Of a DNA stretch of 12,670 nt, positions 6,313 through 12,670 are shown piece by piece. Numbering within the stretch: position 1 is the first letter of the stretch; the number at the start of each line of letters is the position of its first letter. This DNA is from Ignavibacteria bacterium UBA6688 (lineage in GTDB: Bacteria > Bacteroidota > Ignavibacteria > UBA10030), in assembly GCA_002454845.1 (NCBI GenBank), contig DKJQ01000026.1, positions 181 to 12,850 on the forward strand. Direction: 5' to 3'. The notes beneath the pieces are model-generated. The model was not told the origin of the DNA, made no database searches, and saw nothing but the letters and a program-made list of their open reading frames with translations. The translations under genes were made by a program, and so were the position numbers.

Positions 6313-7749
6313 ATGAGTGCGATCTGTATCCGATCTCTTCTGCTCATCGTTCTCATGGTCCACTCGGGGATTGCCCAGCAAGGCAATGAGAAAACCCTGA
6401 GCACGCGTGTTTCCCAGAAGAGGTTACTCTCCAGTGTGCGCGAGCTCGTTGCGATCGGTCCGAGAATGGGGGGGACCCCTTCGGGTGACAAGTCTGTTCG
6501 GTACCTTGTGCAGCGATTGAAAACTCTCGGCCTTTCCGTTGAAGTGGTCGAAGAACCCGCAAAGCTCATGTTCATAAACCACGCCTGGTCGCTAAGGGTC
6601 GATCAGCCGCGCGGGCTTCGAAACCTCATCAAGCGTGAATGGCTCGGAGGGTTTTCTCCTTCCGTTCCCCCCTCCAGGTCACAGCTTGAGCTGTGGCCGC
6701 TTCCTGAAGATGTTCCTGACGATTCGATTCGAGGAAAAGCCTTTCTGCTCGAAACGCCCATTTCCTCCAAAGCCTACCTCCGGCTGGTTGAACACGGAGC
6801 TACTTGCCTGTTGTTGGGCTCTCCGTATCTCGACGGAGCGTATTCCGACTGGGCCTATATTACCGATCTCATGCCCTCAGAGAGGAACGCAATTCCGCTC
6901 TTTAACCTGTCTTTCAATAATGCTTTGACATTGAAGAAAACGTTGGAGGAAGGGGTCCCGGTCGTCATGTCATTCTCGTCAAAGGTGACGATTGCTCCTG
7001 GAGCGCCGAGGACGATTGTCGCTACCCTCAAGGGTGCGAGTGATAAGTACTACATCGTCTGTGCTCATGGCGACTCCGATTCCGGTGGACCGGGCGCGGA
7101 TGATAACGCTTCGGGGGTTGCCGGTGTTCTAGAACTTGCACACGTGCTGAACGGTATGGTCCGGTCCGGTCATCTTCCGAAGCCCGCCTTTACTCTTAAG
7201 TTCATCATTTGGGGATCCGAAATCTATTCGACCGAACACTATGTCCGCACCCATCAGGAAACACTGGAAAATATCCTGGGTGTTTTGAATTACGATGAGA
7301 TCGGCACAGGGGTCTCCCGTAACTGCATCTATTTTGAATCGAACGACGTGGAGCATAACGAGAAGCTTCTCCGGACTCTCGAAGGGGTTGGAGAAGAGTT
7401 CGTCGGGAAGAAGGGGTTTTGGGATGAGGCTACCACGAATCCTTCGCAGGGGGGAACGGACTCGTATGTTTTCCTCCCCCACTGGCTCGCCCGGCTGGAT
7501 CTTCCGGAGGTGGAAATCCCCTCCGTCACCGTCTTCACGGGAGCTTGGAATGAACTGAAAACGCTTCCTCAGACGGAAGGATGGTCCTCCAAAGCATGGC
7601 AAGGCCACCCCGATTCCGTCGTGGTGGATTATTCCGCGTACTATCATTCCTCACTCGACATTCCTTCCCGGACGACGGAGAAGGAGCCTTTCAATATGGT
7701 CTGGGCGGTGAAGGCGGTCGGCATCGCTCTCCTCAGGTTGGCCTGGTGA
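6313..7749 (+). CDS. Secreted M28-family metallopeptidase with a PA-like domain
   Basis: A 478-residue exported zinc peptidase, probably an aminopeptidase acting in the periplasm or outside. Residues 1-20 form a signal peptide (positive charge, LLLIVLMV core, cleavage likely near GIAQ). Residues about 140-225 resemble a protease-associated domain (GKAFLLE, HGATCLLLGSP, IPLFNLS). The M28 domain follows: His252 in AHGDSDSGGPGADDNASG, the likely bridging Asp264 in the same motif, Asp328 in NYDEIG, and His445 in YYHSSLDIP. At the catalytic acidic pair, normally Glu-Glu, it has Glu303-Ile304 (WGSEIYSTEHYV), so one expected residue is changed. ATG 6313 is preferred because it begins directly at the signal peptide; an in-frame TTG at 6301 exists. 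Neither has a Shine-Dalgarno site. It stands alone between a terminator and another promoter. The substrate is unknown. Confidence 0.88.
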   Translation: MSAICIRSLLLIVLMVHSGIAQQGNEKTLSTRVSQKRLLSSVRELVAIGPRMGGTPSGDKSVRYLVQRLKTLGLSVEVVEEPAKLMFINHAWSLRVDQPRGLRNLIKREWLGGFSPSVPPSRSQLELWPLPEDVPDDSIRGKAFLLETPISSKAYLRLVEHGATCLLLGSPYLDGAYSDWAYITDLMPSERNAIPLFNLSFNNALTLKKTLEEGVPVVMSFSSKVTIAPGAPRTIVATLKGASDKYYIVCAHGDSDSGGPGADDNASGVAGVLELAHVLNGMVRSGHLPKPAFTLKFIIWGSEIYSTEHYVRTHQETLENILGVLNYDEIGTGVSRNCIYFESNDVEHNEKLLRTLEGVGEEFVGKKGFWDEATTNPSQGGTDSYVFLPHWLARLDLPEVEIPSVTVFTGAWNELKTLPQTEGWSSKAWQGHPDSVVVDYSAYYHSSLDIPSRTTEKEPFNMVWAVKAVGIALLRLAW

Positions 7750-7770
7750 AAAGAACGTGCTTCTCTTCCC

Positions 7771-7801
7771 TTGACAACCGCTCACATCTTCCGTACTTTT
7801 G
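7771..7801 (+). promoter_or_regulatory. Promoter of the zinc-ribbon gene
   Basis: A perfect TTGACA (7771-7776), a 17-base spacer, then TACTTT, extended to TACTTTTG (7794-7801). It can be read as a sigma-70-like promoter or as a Bacteroidota-type -33/-7 promoter (TTG-N20-TAnnTTTG). The ATG follows only three bases after this element, so the mRNA may begin at or very near the start codon. Confidence 0.55.
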
Positions 7802-7804
7802 CCT

Positions 7805-7978
7805 ATGCACAAGAATGAAGAAGAACTCCCTGGCAACACCCCGGAATCTGATTCCTGCCCAACCGATGCATTCCATTATTGGCAGTACTGTGTCAATTGC
7901 GGAACCCTGCTCCAAAGTCGCAAGTGCAAGCTGTTTTGCCCAAAGTGCGGATTCTACCATTCCTGCAGCGAACCGTAA
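7805..7978 (+). CDS. Small zinc-ribbon protein (57 residues)
   Basis: This short gene is easily missed. The first 20 or so residues are acidic and look disordered. The rest is a compact zinc ribbon: Cys29-x2-Cys32-Gly, then Cys45-x2-Cys48-Gly, with further cysteines Cys41 and Cys54 in SRKCKLFC and HSCSEP. Two CxxCG knuckles 13 residues apart are the standard treble of a zinc-binding ribbon; the extra Cys before and after could complete a second site or be structural. I have an impression of similar short proteins with a KCK-x2-C-x2-CG-x4-SC pattern in other bacteria, unverified. Function is unknown. Support for being real: six cysteines in an ordered pattern, a stop right after the domain, and a good promoter just upstream. 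No ribosome site is seen. A 121-base gap separates it from folP. Confidence 0.8.
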   Translation: MHKNEEELPGNTPESDSCPTDAFHYWQYCVNCGTLLQSRKCKLFCPKCGFYHSCSEP

Positions 7979-8099
7979 GATCCCCTATTCCCAAGGGCGG
8001 AGTTCCAGGCGTTTCTTTTCCAGCGACAGTCTTACCATATTCCGTCCCACCTCTTGTATGCCCGCGTGGTGACCTTTGCCGGAGACCAGAGAAGAAAAC
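7979..8099 (+). other. Gap between the zinc-ribbon gene and folP
   Basis: I see no terminator, no clear promoter and no RNA structure here. A reverse-strand frame crosses it but runs on into folP and is not credible as a gene. folP may be transcribed from the zinc-ribbon promoter. Confidence 0.4.
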
Positions 8100-8930
8100 A
8101 TGTTGTTCAAATTCGGTTCGGTGACGTACGACTTCGCCCTTCGGACGCATGTGATGGGTGTCCTCAATGTCACACCGGACTCATTTTTCGACGGAGGGAA
8201 ATTCAGCACGGTCGAGTCCGCCGTCGCTCGGGGCGTTCAGATGGTCGAAGAGGGAGCCGATTTTATTGACGTGGGAGGGGAATCCAGCAGACCCGGATCG
8301 GATCCGGTTTCCCCGGCGGAAGAAATCCGACGGGTGGTGCCGGTGATTGAACGATTGGCAAAAGCCTTCGCAACTCCCGTCTCCGTTGATACATATAAAT
8401 CGGAAGTGGCAAAGGCGGCCCTTGAAGCGGGAGCGGTCATCGTAAACGACATCACCGCGATGACGTTCGATGAGCACATGCTCCCGCTTGTGGTGCAACA
8501 GAAGGCCTCCGCGGTCCTCATGCATATGAGAGGGACTCCCAAAACCATGCAGCTCAACCCGGAGTATAAAGATGTCGTGAGAGAGGTCGGCGAGTATCTG
8601 AGGCGTCAGGCTGAGCGATGTCGTGTCGCGGGTGTTCAGCAGGTGCTGATCGATCCCGGGATCGGGTTTGGGAAGAACCTTCATCACAACCTTCAATTGA
8701 TTCATAATCTAAAAGTATTTCGTTCCTACGGTTTCCCGCTCCTTGTCGGTCCCTCCCGGAAATCGTTCCTGGGGACACTGCTCGATCTTCCCGTCGATCA
8801 GCGCCTCGAGGGGACTGCAGCCGCCGTGGCAGCTTGCGTCTTGAATGGGGCCAACGTCGTCCGGGTTCATGATGTGCGGGCGATGAAACGAGTCGTGACC
8901 GTGGCGGATGCCGTTTCCCATGCGGCTTGA
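8100..8930 (+). CDS. folP: Dihydropteroate synthase
   Basis: A cytoplasmic enzyme of 276 residues that joins para-aminobenzoate to 6-hydroxymethyl-7,8-dihydropterin diphosphate to make dihydropteroate in folate synthesis; it is the sulfonamide target. A TIM-barrel with all main motifs: HVMGVLNVTPDSFFDGG near the start, DVGGESSRPG, PVSVDTYK, VNDITA, LMHMRGTPKTMQ, LIDPGIGFGKN, VGPSRKSFLG and the final RVHDV. Length is normal. I take the ATG at 8100 because MLFKFG leads naturally into the domain; a TTG at 8076 in the same frame is possible. The ribosome site is weak (AGAGAAG). Three bases after its stop begins the glycosyltransferase gene, so these are co-transcribed. Confidence 0.97.
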   Translation: MLFKFGSVTYDFALRTHVMGVLNVTPDSFFDGGKFSTVESAVARGVQMVEEGADFIDVGGESSRPGSDPVSPAEEIRRVVPVIERLAKAFATPVSVDTYKSEVAKAALEAGAVIVNDITAMTFDEHMLPLVVQQKASAVLMHMRGTPKTMQLNPEYKDVVREVGEYLRRQAERCRVAGVQQVLIDPGIGFGKNLHHNLQLIHNLKVFRSYGFPLLVGPSRKSFLGTLLDLPVDQRLEGTAAAVAACVLNGANVVRVHDVRAMKRVVTVADAVSHAA

Positions 8931-8933
8931 ACT

Positions 8934-9596
8934 ATGACCATTGTCATTATTCCCGCCTTCAATGCAGAGACGACATTGCCGGAGCTCTTAGACCGAGTGG
9001 TCACGGTGGTTGACAAAGGCTCGGTGCTTGTCGTAGATGACGGATCCTCCGACCGAACGGCGACCATTGTGGAAGAGATGGGGATTCGTCTTCTTCGGCA
9101 TCGCGTCAACAAGGGAAAGGGGGCCGCGCTCAAGAGCGGGTTTGAGTATGCCCGGACGTTGCCCCGCTGTGAGGCCGTCATCACAATGGACGCGGACCTC
9201 CAGCATCTTCCCGAGGAACTCCCGAAGTTCTTTACCGCGCGCTTGTTTTCGGGAGCAAATATCGTCATCGGTTCCCGGGAACGGATCGGTACGTCGATGC
9301 CCTTCCACCGGATCCTCTCCAACGTACTGACCTCGTGGCTTGTCTCCGCCCGCGTGGGGAAGGAGATCCCCGACAGCCAATCCGGCTACCGGTTGATCGG
9401 GAGGGAAGTTCTGGATGCCGTTACGCTCGCTTCGGACGGCTACGAGATGGAAACGGAATTGCTTGTCAAGGCGGCCAGGAAAGGGTTTCAGATGACGTTT
9501 GTTCCCATCCGGACTGTCTACGGCAACGCACGCAGCTCCATGACGCACTGGTACACCACGAAACAATTTCTGCGCATCGTACTGAAGGATGAATAA
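8934..9596 (+). CDS. Family 2 glycosyltransferase, polyprenyl-phosphate sugar synthase type
   Basis: A 220-residue GT-A fold enzyme that probably moves a sugar from a nucleotide donor to a lipid phosphate or other acceptor. Visible motifs are the N-terminal IIPAFNAETTLPELL, VVDDGSSDRT (35-42), the metal/nucleotide DAD at 86-88 in MDADLQH, IGSRE and DSQSGYRL (147-154), a combination typical of dolichyl-phosphate mannose synthase-like enzymes. There is no membrane segment, so it is the soluble catalytic domain alone, attached peripherally if it uses a lipid. Donor and acceptor cannot be told. It begins three bases after folP without a ribosome site and its TAA shares a base with the pcm ATG (TAATG), so it is translationally coupled to both neighbours. 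It has no obvious metabolic link to them. Confidence 0.88.
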   Translation: MTIVIIPAFNAETTLPELLDRVVTVVDKGSVLVVDDGSSDRTATIVEEMGIRLLRHRVNKGKGAALKSGFEYARTLPRCEAVITMDADLQHLPEELPKFFTARLFSGANIVIGSRERIGTSMPFHRILSNVLTSWLVSARVGKEIPDSQSGYRLIGREVLDAVTLASDGYEMETELLVKAARKGFQMTFVPIRTVYGNARSSMTHWYTTKQFLRIVLKDE

Positions 9597-10237
9597 TGGG
9601 TCGTTTTGACGAAGAACGTCGTGATATGGTTGGAATCCTGAAGGAGAAGGGAATAACCGACGAGAAGGTTTTACTGGCAATGACAAACGTAGAGCGGCAT
9701 CTTTTCGTGAATGAACCATTTGTCAACCGCTCGTATGAAGACACAGCCCTCCCGATTGAAAAGTCCCAAACCATCTCGCAGCCCTACACTGTTGCGTTCA
9801 TGACCCAGGAGCTGAATCCAAAACCCGGGGCCAAGATTTTGGAGATTGGAACCGGCTCAGGATATCAGGCCGCGATTTTGGCTGAGATGGGATGCAGGGT
9901 GTTCACGATAGAACGTCATCTTGAGCTGCTCCTGGAAGCACGGAAACTCTTTGAACGGCTCGGCTACAGGATAGCGACGCGCGGAGGAGATGGCACGGTC
10001 GGATGGTCCGAGTTTGCACCGTATGACGGCATCATCGTCACCGCTGCGGCTCCCGATGTCCCCGACGCCCTGATCAGGCAACTTGCCGAAGGTGGAAGGC
10101 TGGTCATTCCCGTTGGCGATCTCGATTCTCAAAGTCTCCTGGTTGTGACGAACCAGGATGGCCGGTTGGAGACGAAAGAGGTGCGCGGATTCAAGTTTGT
10201 TCCCCTGATCGGAAAGCAAGGGTGGAATGGAAAGTAA
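9596..10237 (+). CDS. pcm: Protein-L-isoaspartate O-methyltransferase
   Basis: A 213-residue cytosolic repair enzyme that methylates L-isoaspartyl residues of aged proteins with S-adenosylmethionine. The family start (ILKEKGITDEKVLLAM...VERHLFV), the active-site strand KSQTISQPYTVAFMTQ with Ser61, the SAM-binding motif I ILEIGTGSGYQAAILAEM (81-98), DGIIVTAAAPDVP and the C-terminal FVPLIGKQGW are all present. Length matches PCMT of bacteria. The ATG overlaps the last base of the preceding stop. After its TAA there are 73 bases before miaA that may hold a short leader frame. Confidence 0.97.
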   Translation: MGRFDEERRDMVGILKEKGITDEKVLLAMTNVERHLFVNEPFVNRSYEDTALPIEKSQTISQPYTVAFMTQELNPKPGAKILEIGTGSGYQAAILAEMGCRVFTIERHLELLLEARKLFERLGYRIATRGGDGTVGWSEFAPYDGIIVTAAAPDVPDALIRQLAEGGRLVIPVGDLDSQSLLVVTNQDGRLETKEVRGFKFVPLIGKQGWNGK

Positions 10238-10257
10238 ACGGAGTTGGAGACGAGAAA

Positions 10258-10314
10258 GTGAAACTGCAGATTCTCTTGTATCGTATTGATCACCATGCGG
10301 CGACTTCCCCTTGA
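10258..10314 (+). CDS. Possible 18-codon leader peptide overlapping the miaA start
   Basis: A GTG at 10258 with GGAG eight bases before it opens an 18-residue frame beginning VKLQILLYRIDHH. Its TGA at 10312-10314 overlaps the miaA TTG at 10311-10313 as TTGA, the arrangement of coupled genes. It could bring ribosomes to a miaA start that has no ribosome site of its own. The frame is too short to judge by coding signals, and chance is a fair alternative. Confidence 0.3.
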   Translation: MKLQILLYRIDHHAATSP

Positions 10315-11249
10315 GTCCTTCCCTTGTACTTGTCGGCCCGACGTCCTCTGGTAAAACACCTCTCTCTCTTCTTCTCGCAAAGAAGCTCGACGGAGAAATT
10401 GTCTCCGCGGATTCCCGCCAAATCTACAAACACCTCGATATTGGCACCGCAAAGCCGACGAAGGCCGAGCTTCAGTCCATTCCTCATCACTTCATCGACA
10501 TTCGGGAACTCGATGAAGAATATAACGCGGGGGTCTATGGTGAACAGGCGCGGGAGGTAATCGGCGACATTCAGCGGCGAAAGAGACTTCCCATCATGGT
10601 TGGCGGGTCCGGATTGTACGTGAAGTCGGCTATTGATGGCCTGTTTGAGGGAGGGGGGAAAGATCCGGAACTACGCTCCCAGCTCCAGGATCGTTTGGAG
10701 AAGACAGGATTGACTGCCATGTTTGATGAACTGAAGAAGGTCGATCCACGGGCTGCATCGTCGATGAAGGAAATAAAGCAGCGACGGGTTCTCCGCGCCC
10801 TTGAAGTATTCTACATCACCGGCAAACCCATTTCCACGCTTCACGAAGCACAGCGGAAGGAGCCGGCGCTTCCTGTGGTTCAGTTTGCCCTGGCATGGGA
10901 GAGAAAGGTACTGTATGAACGGATCAATGCCAGAGTGGAGGACATGCTGCGGAACGGGTTGGTTCAGGAGGTAGAATCTCTTGTTCGGCGGGGGTATGAT
11001 CGGAGGCTGAATGCACTCAATACGGTCGGGTACAAAGAAATGTTCCAATTCCTCGATGGTGCGTTGAAGTATGAAGAGGCGGTGTCGCTGATCCAACAAA
11101 ACACGCGTCGCTTCGCCAAGCGACAACTGACCTGGTTTCGTTCCGACCAGAGAATCCAATGGGTTCCGGTCGAGCGGGATTGGACCTATGAAGTCCTCGC
11201 CGATCTTATCATCGCCCGTTTTCAGAAGAGTGTTCAAAAAGTTCATTGA
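10311..11249 (+). CDS. miaA: tRNA dimethylallyltransferase
   Basis: A 312-residue cytosolic enzyme that adds a dimethylallyl group to N6 of adenosine-37 in tRNAs reading UNN codons. The P-loop GPTSSGKT is at residues 9-16, followed by the hallmark SADSRQIYKHLDIGTAKP (32-49), HHFIDI, the MVGGSGLYVKSAIDGL motif, KQRRVLRALEV and LNTVGYKE. Length is normal. The start must be non-ATG: an in-frame TGA stands at 10287-10289 and there is no ATG between it and the P-loop, so TTG 10311, giving (M)SPSLVLVGPT, is the natural choice. There is no Shine-Dalgarno site before it. The stop at 11247-11249 lies inside the promoter of the tRNA gene. Confidence 0.96.
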   Translation: MSPSLVLVGPTSSGKTPLSLLLAKKLDGEIVSADSRQIYKHLDIGTAKPTKAELQSIPHHFIDIRELDEEYNAGVYGEQAREVIGDIQRRKRLPIMVGGSGLYVKSAIDGLFEGGGKDPELRSQLQDRLEKTGLTAMFDELKKVDPRAASSMKEIKQRRVLRALEVFYITGKPISTLHEAQRKEPALPVVQFALAWERKVLYERINARVEDMLRNGLVQEVESLVRRGYDRRLNALNTVGYKEMFQFLDGALKYEEAVSLIQQNTRRFAKRQLTWFRSDQRIQWVPVERDWTYEVLADLIIARFQKSVQKVH

Positions 11250-11274
11250 TTTTCGACCGTCCGTTTCCTATATT
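11246..11274 (+). promoter_or_regulatory. Promoter of tRNA-Pro
   Basis: TTGATT (11246-11251), a 17-base spacer and TATATT (11269-11274), 21 bases before the tRNA. The -35 box overlaps the miaA stop codon. Confidence 0.6.
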
Positions 11275-11295
11275 AAGCCTTCGTTGAAACAGCAT

Positions 11296-11370
11296 CGGGG
11301 CGTGGCGCAGCCTGGCTAGCGCGCTTGGTTCGGGACCAAGAGGTCGCGAGTTCGAATCTCGCCGCCCCGA
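11296..11370 (+). tRNA. tRNA-Pro, anticodon CGG
   Basis: The acceptor stem CGGGGCG (11296-11302) pairs fully with CGCCCCG (11363-11369), followed by discriminator A. The D-stem GCGC/GCGC is clear. The anticodon stem CTTGG/CCAAG closes the loop TTCGGGA, giving anticodon CGG, which reads proline codon CCG. The T-arm GCGAG-TTCGAAT-CTCGC is perfect. The CCA end is not encoded, so it must be added after transcription. Confidence 0.95.
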
Positions 11371-11495
11371 CTCTACACCTTCTTCTCACTCCACCTTCCT
11401 CAAAGCGAACTCCGCTCTCGCGGTGCAGCAGCCCGTCTTCATTGAATTTCTTGCCAATTTTGGCTACTTTTGGTTCGTCTGAACCGGGAACACAT
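11371..11495 (+). other. Spacer between tRNA-Pro and der
   Basis: A pyrimidine-rich stretch follows the tRNA, then a small CCGC-TCTC-GCGG hairpin (11412-11423) with no T-tract, then the der promoter. No clear terminator for the tRNA is visible. Confidence 0.4.
11442..11472 (+). promoter_or_regulatory. Promoter of der
   Basis: TTGAAT (11442-11447), a 17-base spacer and TACTTTTG (11465-11472), 23 bases before the ATG. The spacing and the eight-base downstream box are identical to the element before the zinc-ribbon gene at 7771-7801. Confidence 0.55.
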
Positions 11496-12670
11496 ATGCC
11501 TTCAAATATCGTGGCAATCGTCGGACGCCCCAATGTCGGGAAATCCACGCTCTTCAATCGCATCCTGGGGGTCCGTGAGGCGATTGTTCATAATTTCCCC
11601 GGGGTCACGCGGGACAGGAAGTACGCAGAGGCCGAATGGGTCGGCAAGCAGTTTACGATTATCGATACGGGTGGATTTGTCCCCGACTCCAGGGATGTCT
11701 TCGAACGGGCCATAAGAGAACAGGCGCAGATCGCTATCGATGAAGCCGACGTCGTGGTGTTCGTCGTCGACGCGATGGAGGGGATTACCCCGTTGGACAG
11801 CGAAATTTCGGACATCCTCCGGAAATCGCGCAAACCGGTCTACCTTGTCGTCAACAAGATCGATTCGGCCAAGAGGGAAGTGTATGCTCACGAATTTCAT
11901 GAACTTGGGTTGGGAGAACCGATTCAGGTTTCCGCGCTGGCAGGGAGGCAGGTGGGGGATTTTCTCGATACCATCACCTCCACGTTCCATGTCGAGGAGG
12001 AAAGCGAGTCGGTTGAGTCTCCCCTGAAGCTTGCGGTCATCGGCAAGCCGAATGTGGGAAAATCGTCGCTGGTCAACGCGCTGCTTGGGGTGAACCGACA
12101 GGTGGTGACCGATATTGCGGGAACAACCCGCGATCCCATCGACTCTCTTCTCCGATACAAGAACGAAGAGATCATTCTCATCGACACGGCGGGGCTGAAG
12201 AAACAAAGTCGTGTGAGTGAGAGCATAGAGTTCTACAGCGCCCTGAGAGCCCTCAAGAGCATTGACCGGTGCGATGTCGCCCTGATCCTGCTGGACGCAA
12301 AGCGCGGGATTGACCATCAGGACCTTCATATCATTGAAACCGCCCTTCTCCGGGACCGGGCAGCCGTGATCGCCGTGAATAAATGGGATTTGGTGGAAAA
12401 GGAAACGAACACGGCGCGAAAGTATGAGCTGTTCATCAACGAAAAGCTCGGTCTCTATGATTACCTTCCGGTAACGTTCGTTTCCGCATTGACAAAGCAG
12501 AGGGTGTTCAAATTGATCGATCTTGCTCAGGAGGTTCATCGGGAACAGTGCAAGCGGATCGGCACCAGTGAATTGAATGACACGCTCCTTCCTGAGATCG
12601 AGCATAATCCTCCTAAATCCTCCAGCCCGAAAGAGATCAGGATCAAATTCATTACGCAGGTGAAAACCCG
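11496..12670 (+). CDS. der: Der (EngA), double-GTPase ribosome assembly factor, 3' truncated
   Basis: The first 391 residues of Der, an essential GTPase that helps mature the 50S ribosomal subunit. Two tandem GTPase domains are visible. The first has G1 GRPNVGKST (10-18), PGVTRDR, DTGGF and NKID; the second has GKPNVGKSS (183-191), GTTRD, DTAGLKK and NKWD (295-298). Two G domains in a row identify Der rather than Era or MnmE. The window stops inside the C-terminal KH-like domain, at EIRIKFITQVKTR; about 45-50 residues are missing compared with the usual 435-440. The ATG start gives the typical MPSNIVAIVGRPNVGKS. A weak CGGGAA precedes it. It has its own promoter after the tRNA. Confidence 0.97.
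   Translation, partial: MPSNIVAIVGRPNVGKSTLFNRILGVREAIVHNFPGVTRDRKYAEAEWVGKQFTIIDTGGFVPDSRDVFERAIREQAQIAIDEADVVVFVVDAMEGITPLDSEISDILRKSRKPVYLVVNKIDSAKREVYAHEFHELGLGEPIQVSALAGRQVGDFLDTITSTFHVEEESESVESPLKLAVIGKPNVGKSSLVNALLGVNRQVVTDIAGTTRDPIDSLLRYKNEEIILIDTAGLKKQSRVSESIEFYSALRALKSIDRCDVALILLDAKRGIDHQDLHIIETALLRDRAAVIAVNKWDLVEKETNTARKYELFINEKLGLYDYLPVTFVSALTKQRVFKLIDLAQEVHREQCKRIGTSELNDTLLPEIEHNPPKSSSPKEIRIKFITQVKT

Noticed and set aside
7748..7768. Imperfect inverted repeat just after the M28 stop (GAAAAGAA / TTCTCTTC)
   Set aside because: The stem is AT-rich with a mismatch and there is no T-tract; not convincing as a terminator.
7581..8072. 163-residue + frame running from the M28 gene through the zinc-ribbon gene
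   Set aside because: It overlaps both better supported genes in another frame and reads like non-coding translation.
7985..8209. Reverse-strand frame ending in the zinc-ribbon/folP gap
   Set aside because: Its C-terminal half looks protein-like, but it starts inside folP, has no ribosome site and no family I recognise.
11273..11563. Reverse-strand frame of 96 residues across tRNA-Pro and the start of der
   Set aside because: It contains the well-known spurious antisense-tRNA translation (ARFELATSWSRT type) and overlaps der; it is an artefact of the tRNA.
11502..12605. Reverse-strand open frame of 367 residues
   Set aside because: It lies wholly antisense to der, whose two GTPase domains are complete on the + strand; the open reverse frame is a by-product of codon bias.
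1..12670. Mobile element, CRISPR array, toxin-antitoxin pair or defence system
   Set aside because: I found no terminal repeats, spaced direct repeats, transposase, nuclease or antitoxin-like proteins; nearly all the DNA is explained by core genes.

Overview
The window is 12.67 kb of dense bacterial DNA with moderate to high GC. Every gene I can support lies on the + strand. It is mostly core metabolism: a SUF iron-sulfur cluster operon, a superoxide dismutase, a secreted M28 peptidase, a small zinc-ribbon protein, a folP/glycosyltransferase/pcm/miaA cluster, a tRNA-Pro and the ribosome-assembly GTPase gene der. Both ends cut genes: sufB lacks its 5' part and der lacks its 3' part. I see no mobile element, CRISPR array, phage gene or defence system.

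Organism (inference, low confidence). SufU-type SUF genes, an archaeal-like Fe/Mn SOD, a secreted PA-domain M28 peptidase, several starts without a Shine-Dalgarno sequence, and two promoter-like elements of the form TTG-N20-TACTTTTG (matching the Bacteroidota-type -7 box TAnnTTTG) suggest a member of the Bacteroidota/Chlorobiota/Ignavibacteriota group. No 16S gene or other decisive marker is present. The first ~115 bases differ sharply in composition from the rest and may be a contig-end artefact.

Layout. (1) 1-5428: sufB (partial), sufC, sufD, sufS, sufU, an A-type carrier gene and a sufT/DUF59 gene, with short gaps or overlaps (TAG|ATG, TGATG), almost certainly one operon. SufS takes sulfur from cysteine, SufU passes it on, SufBCD builds the cluster, and the A-type carrier and SufT deliver or mature it. 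(2) 5529-6216: sod with its own strong ribosome site, ended by a convincing intrinsic terminator. (3) 6235-7749: a candidate promoter and an exported M28 peptidase with an atypical metal-site motif. (4) 7771-7978: a promoter almost touching the ATG of a 57-residue zinc-ribbon protein, possibly leaderless. (5) 8100-11249: folP, a GT2 glycosyltransferase, pcm and miaA, closely packed; miaA begins with TTG and overlaps the stop of a possible 18-codon leader ORF. (6) 11246-12670: promoter, tRNA-Pro(CGG), second promoter, and der.

I found no clearly new multi-gene system. The best leads are the zinc-ribbon gene with its tight promoter, the possible coupled leader of miaA, the altered M28 metal motif, the SOD outer-sphere histidine, and the composition break in sufB.
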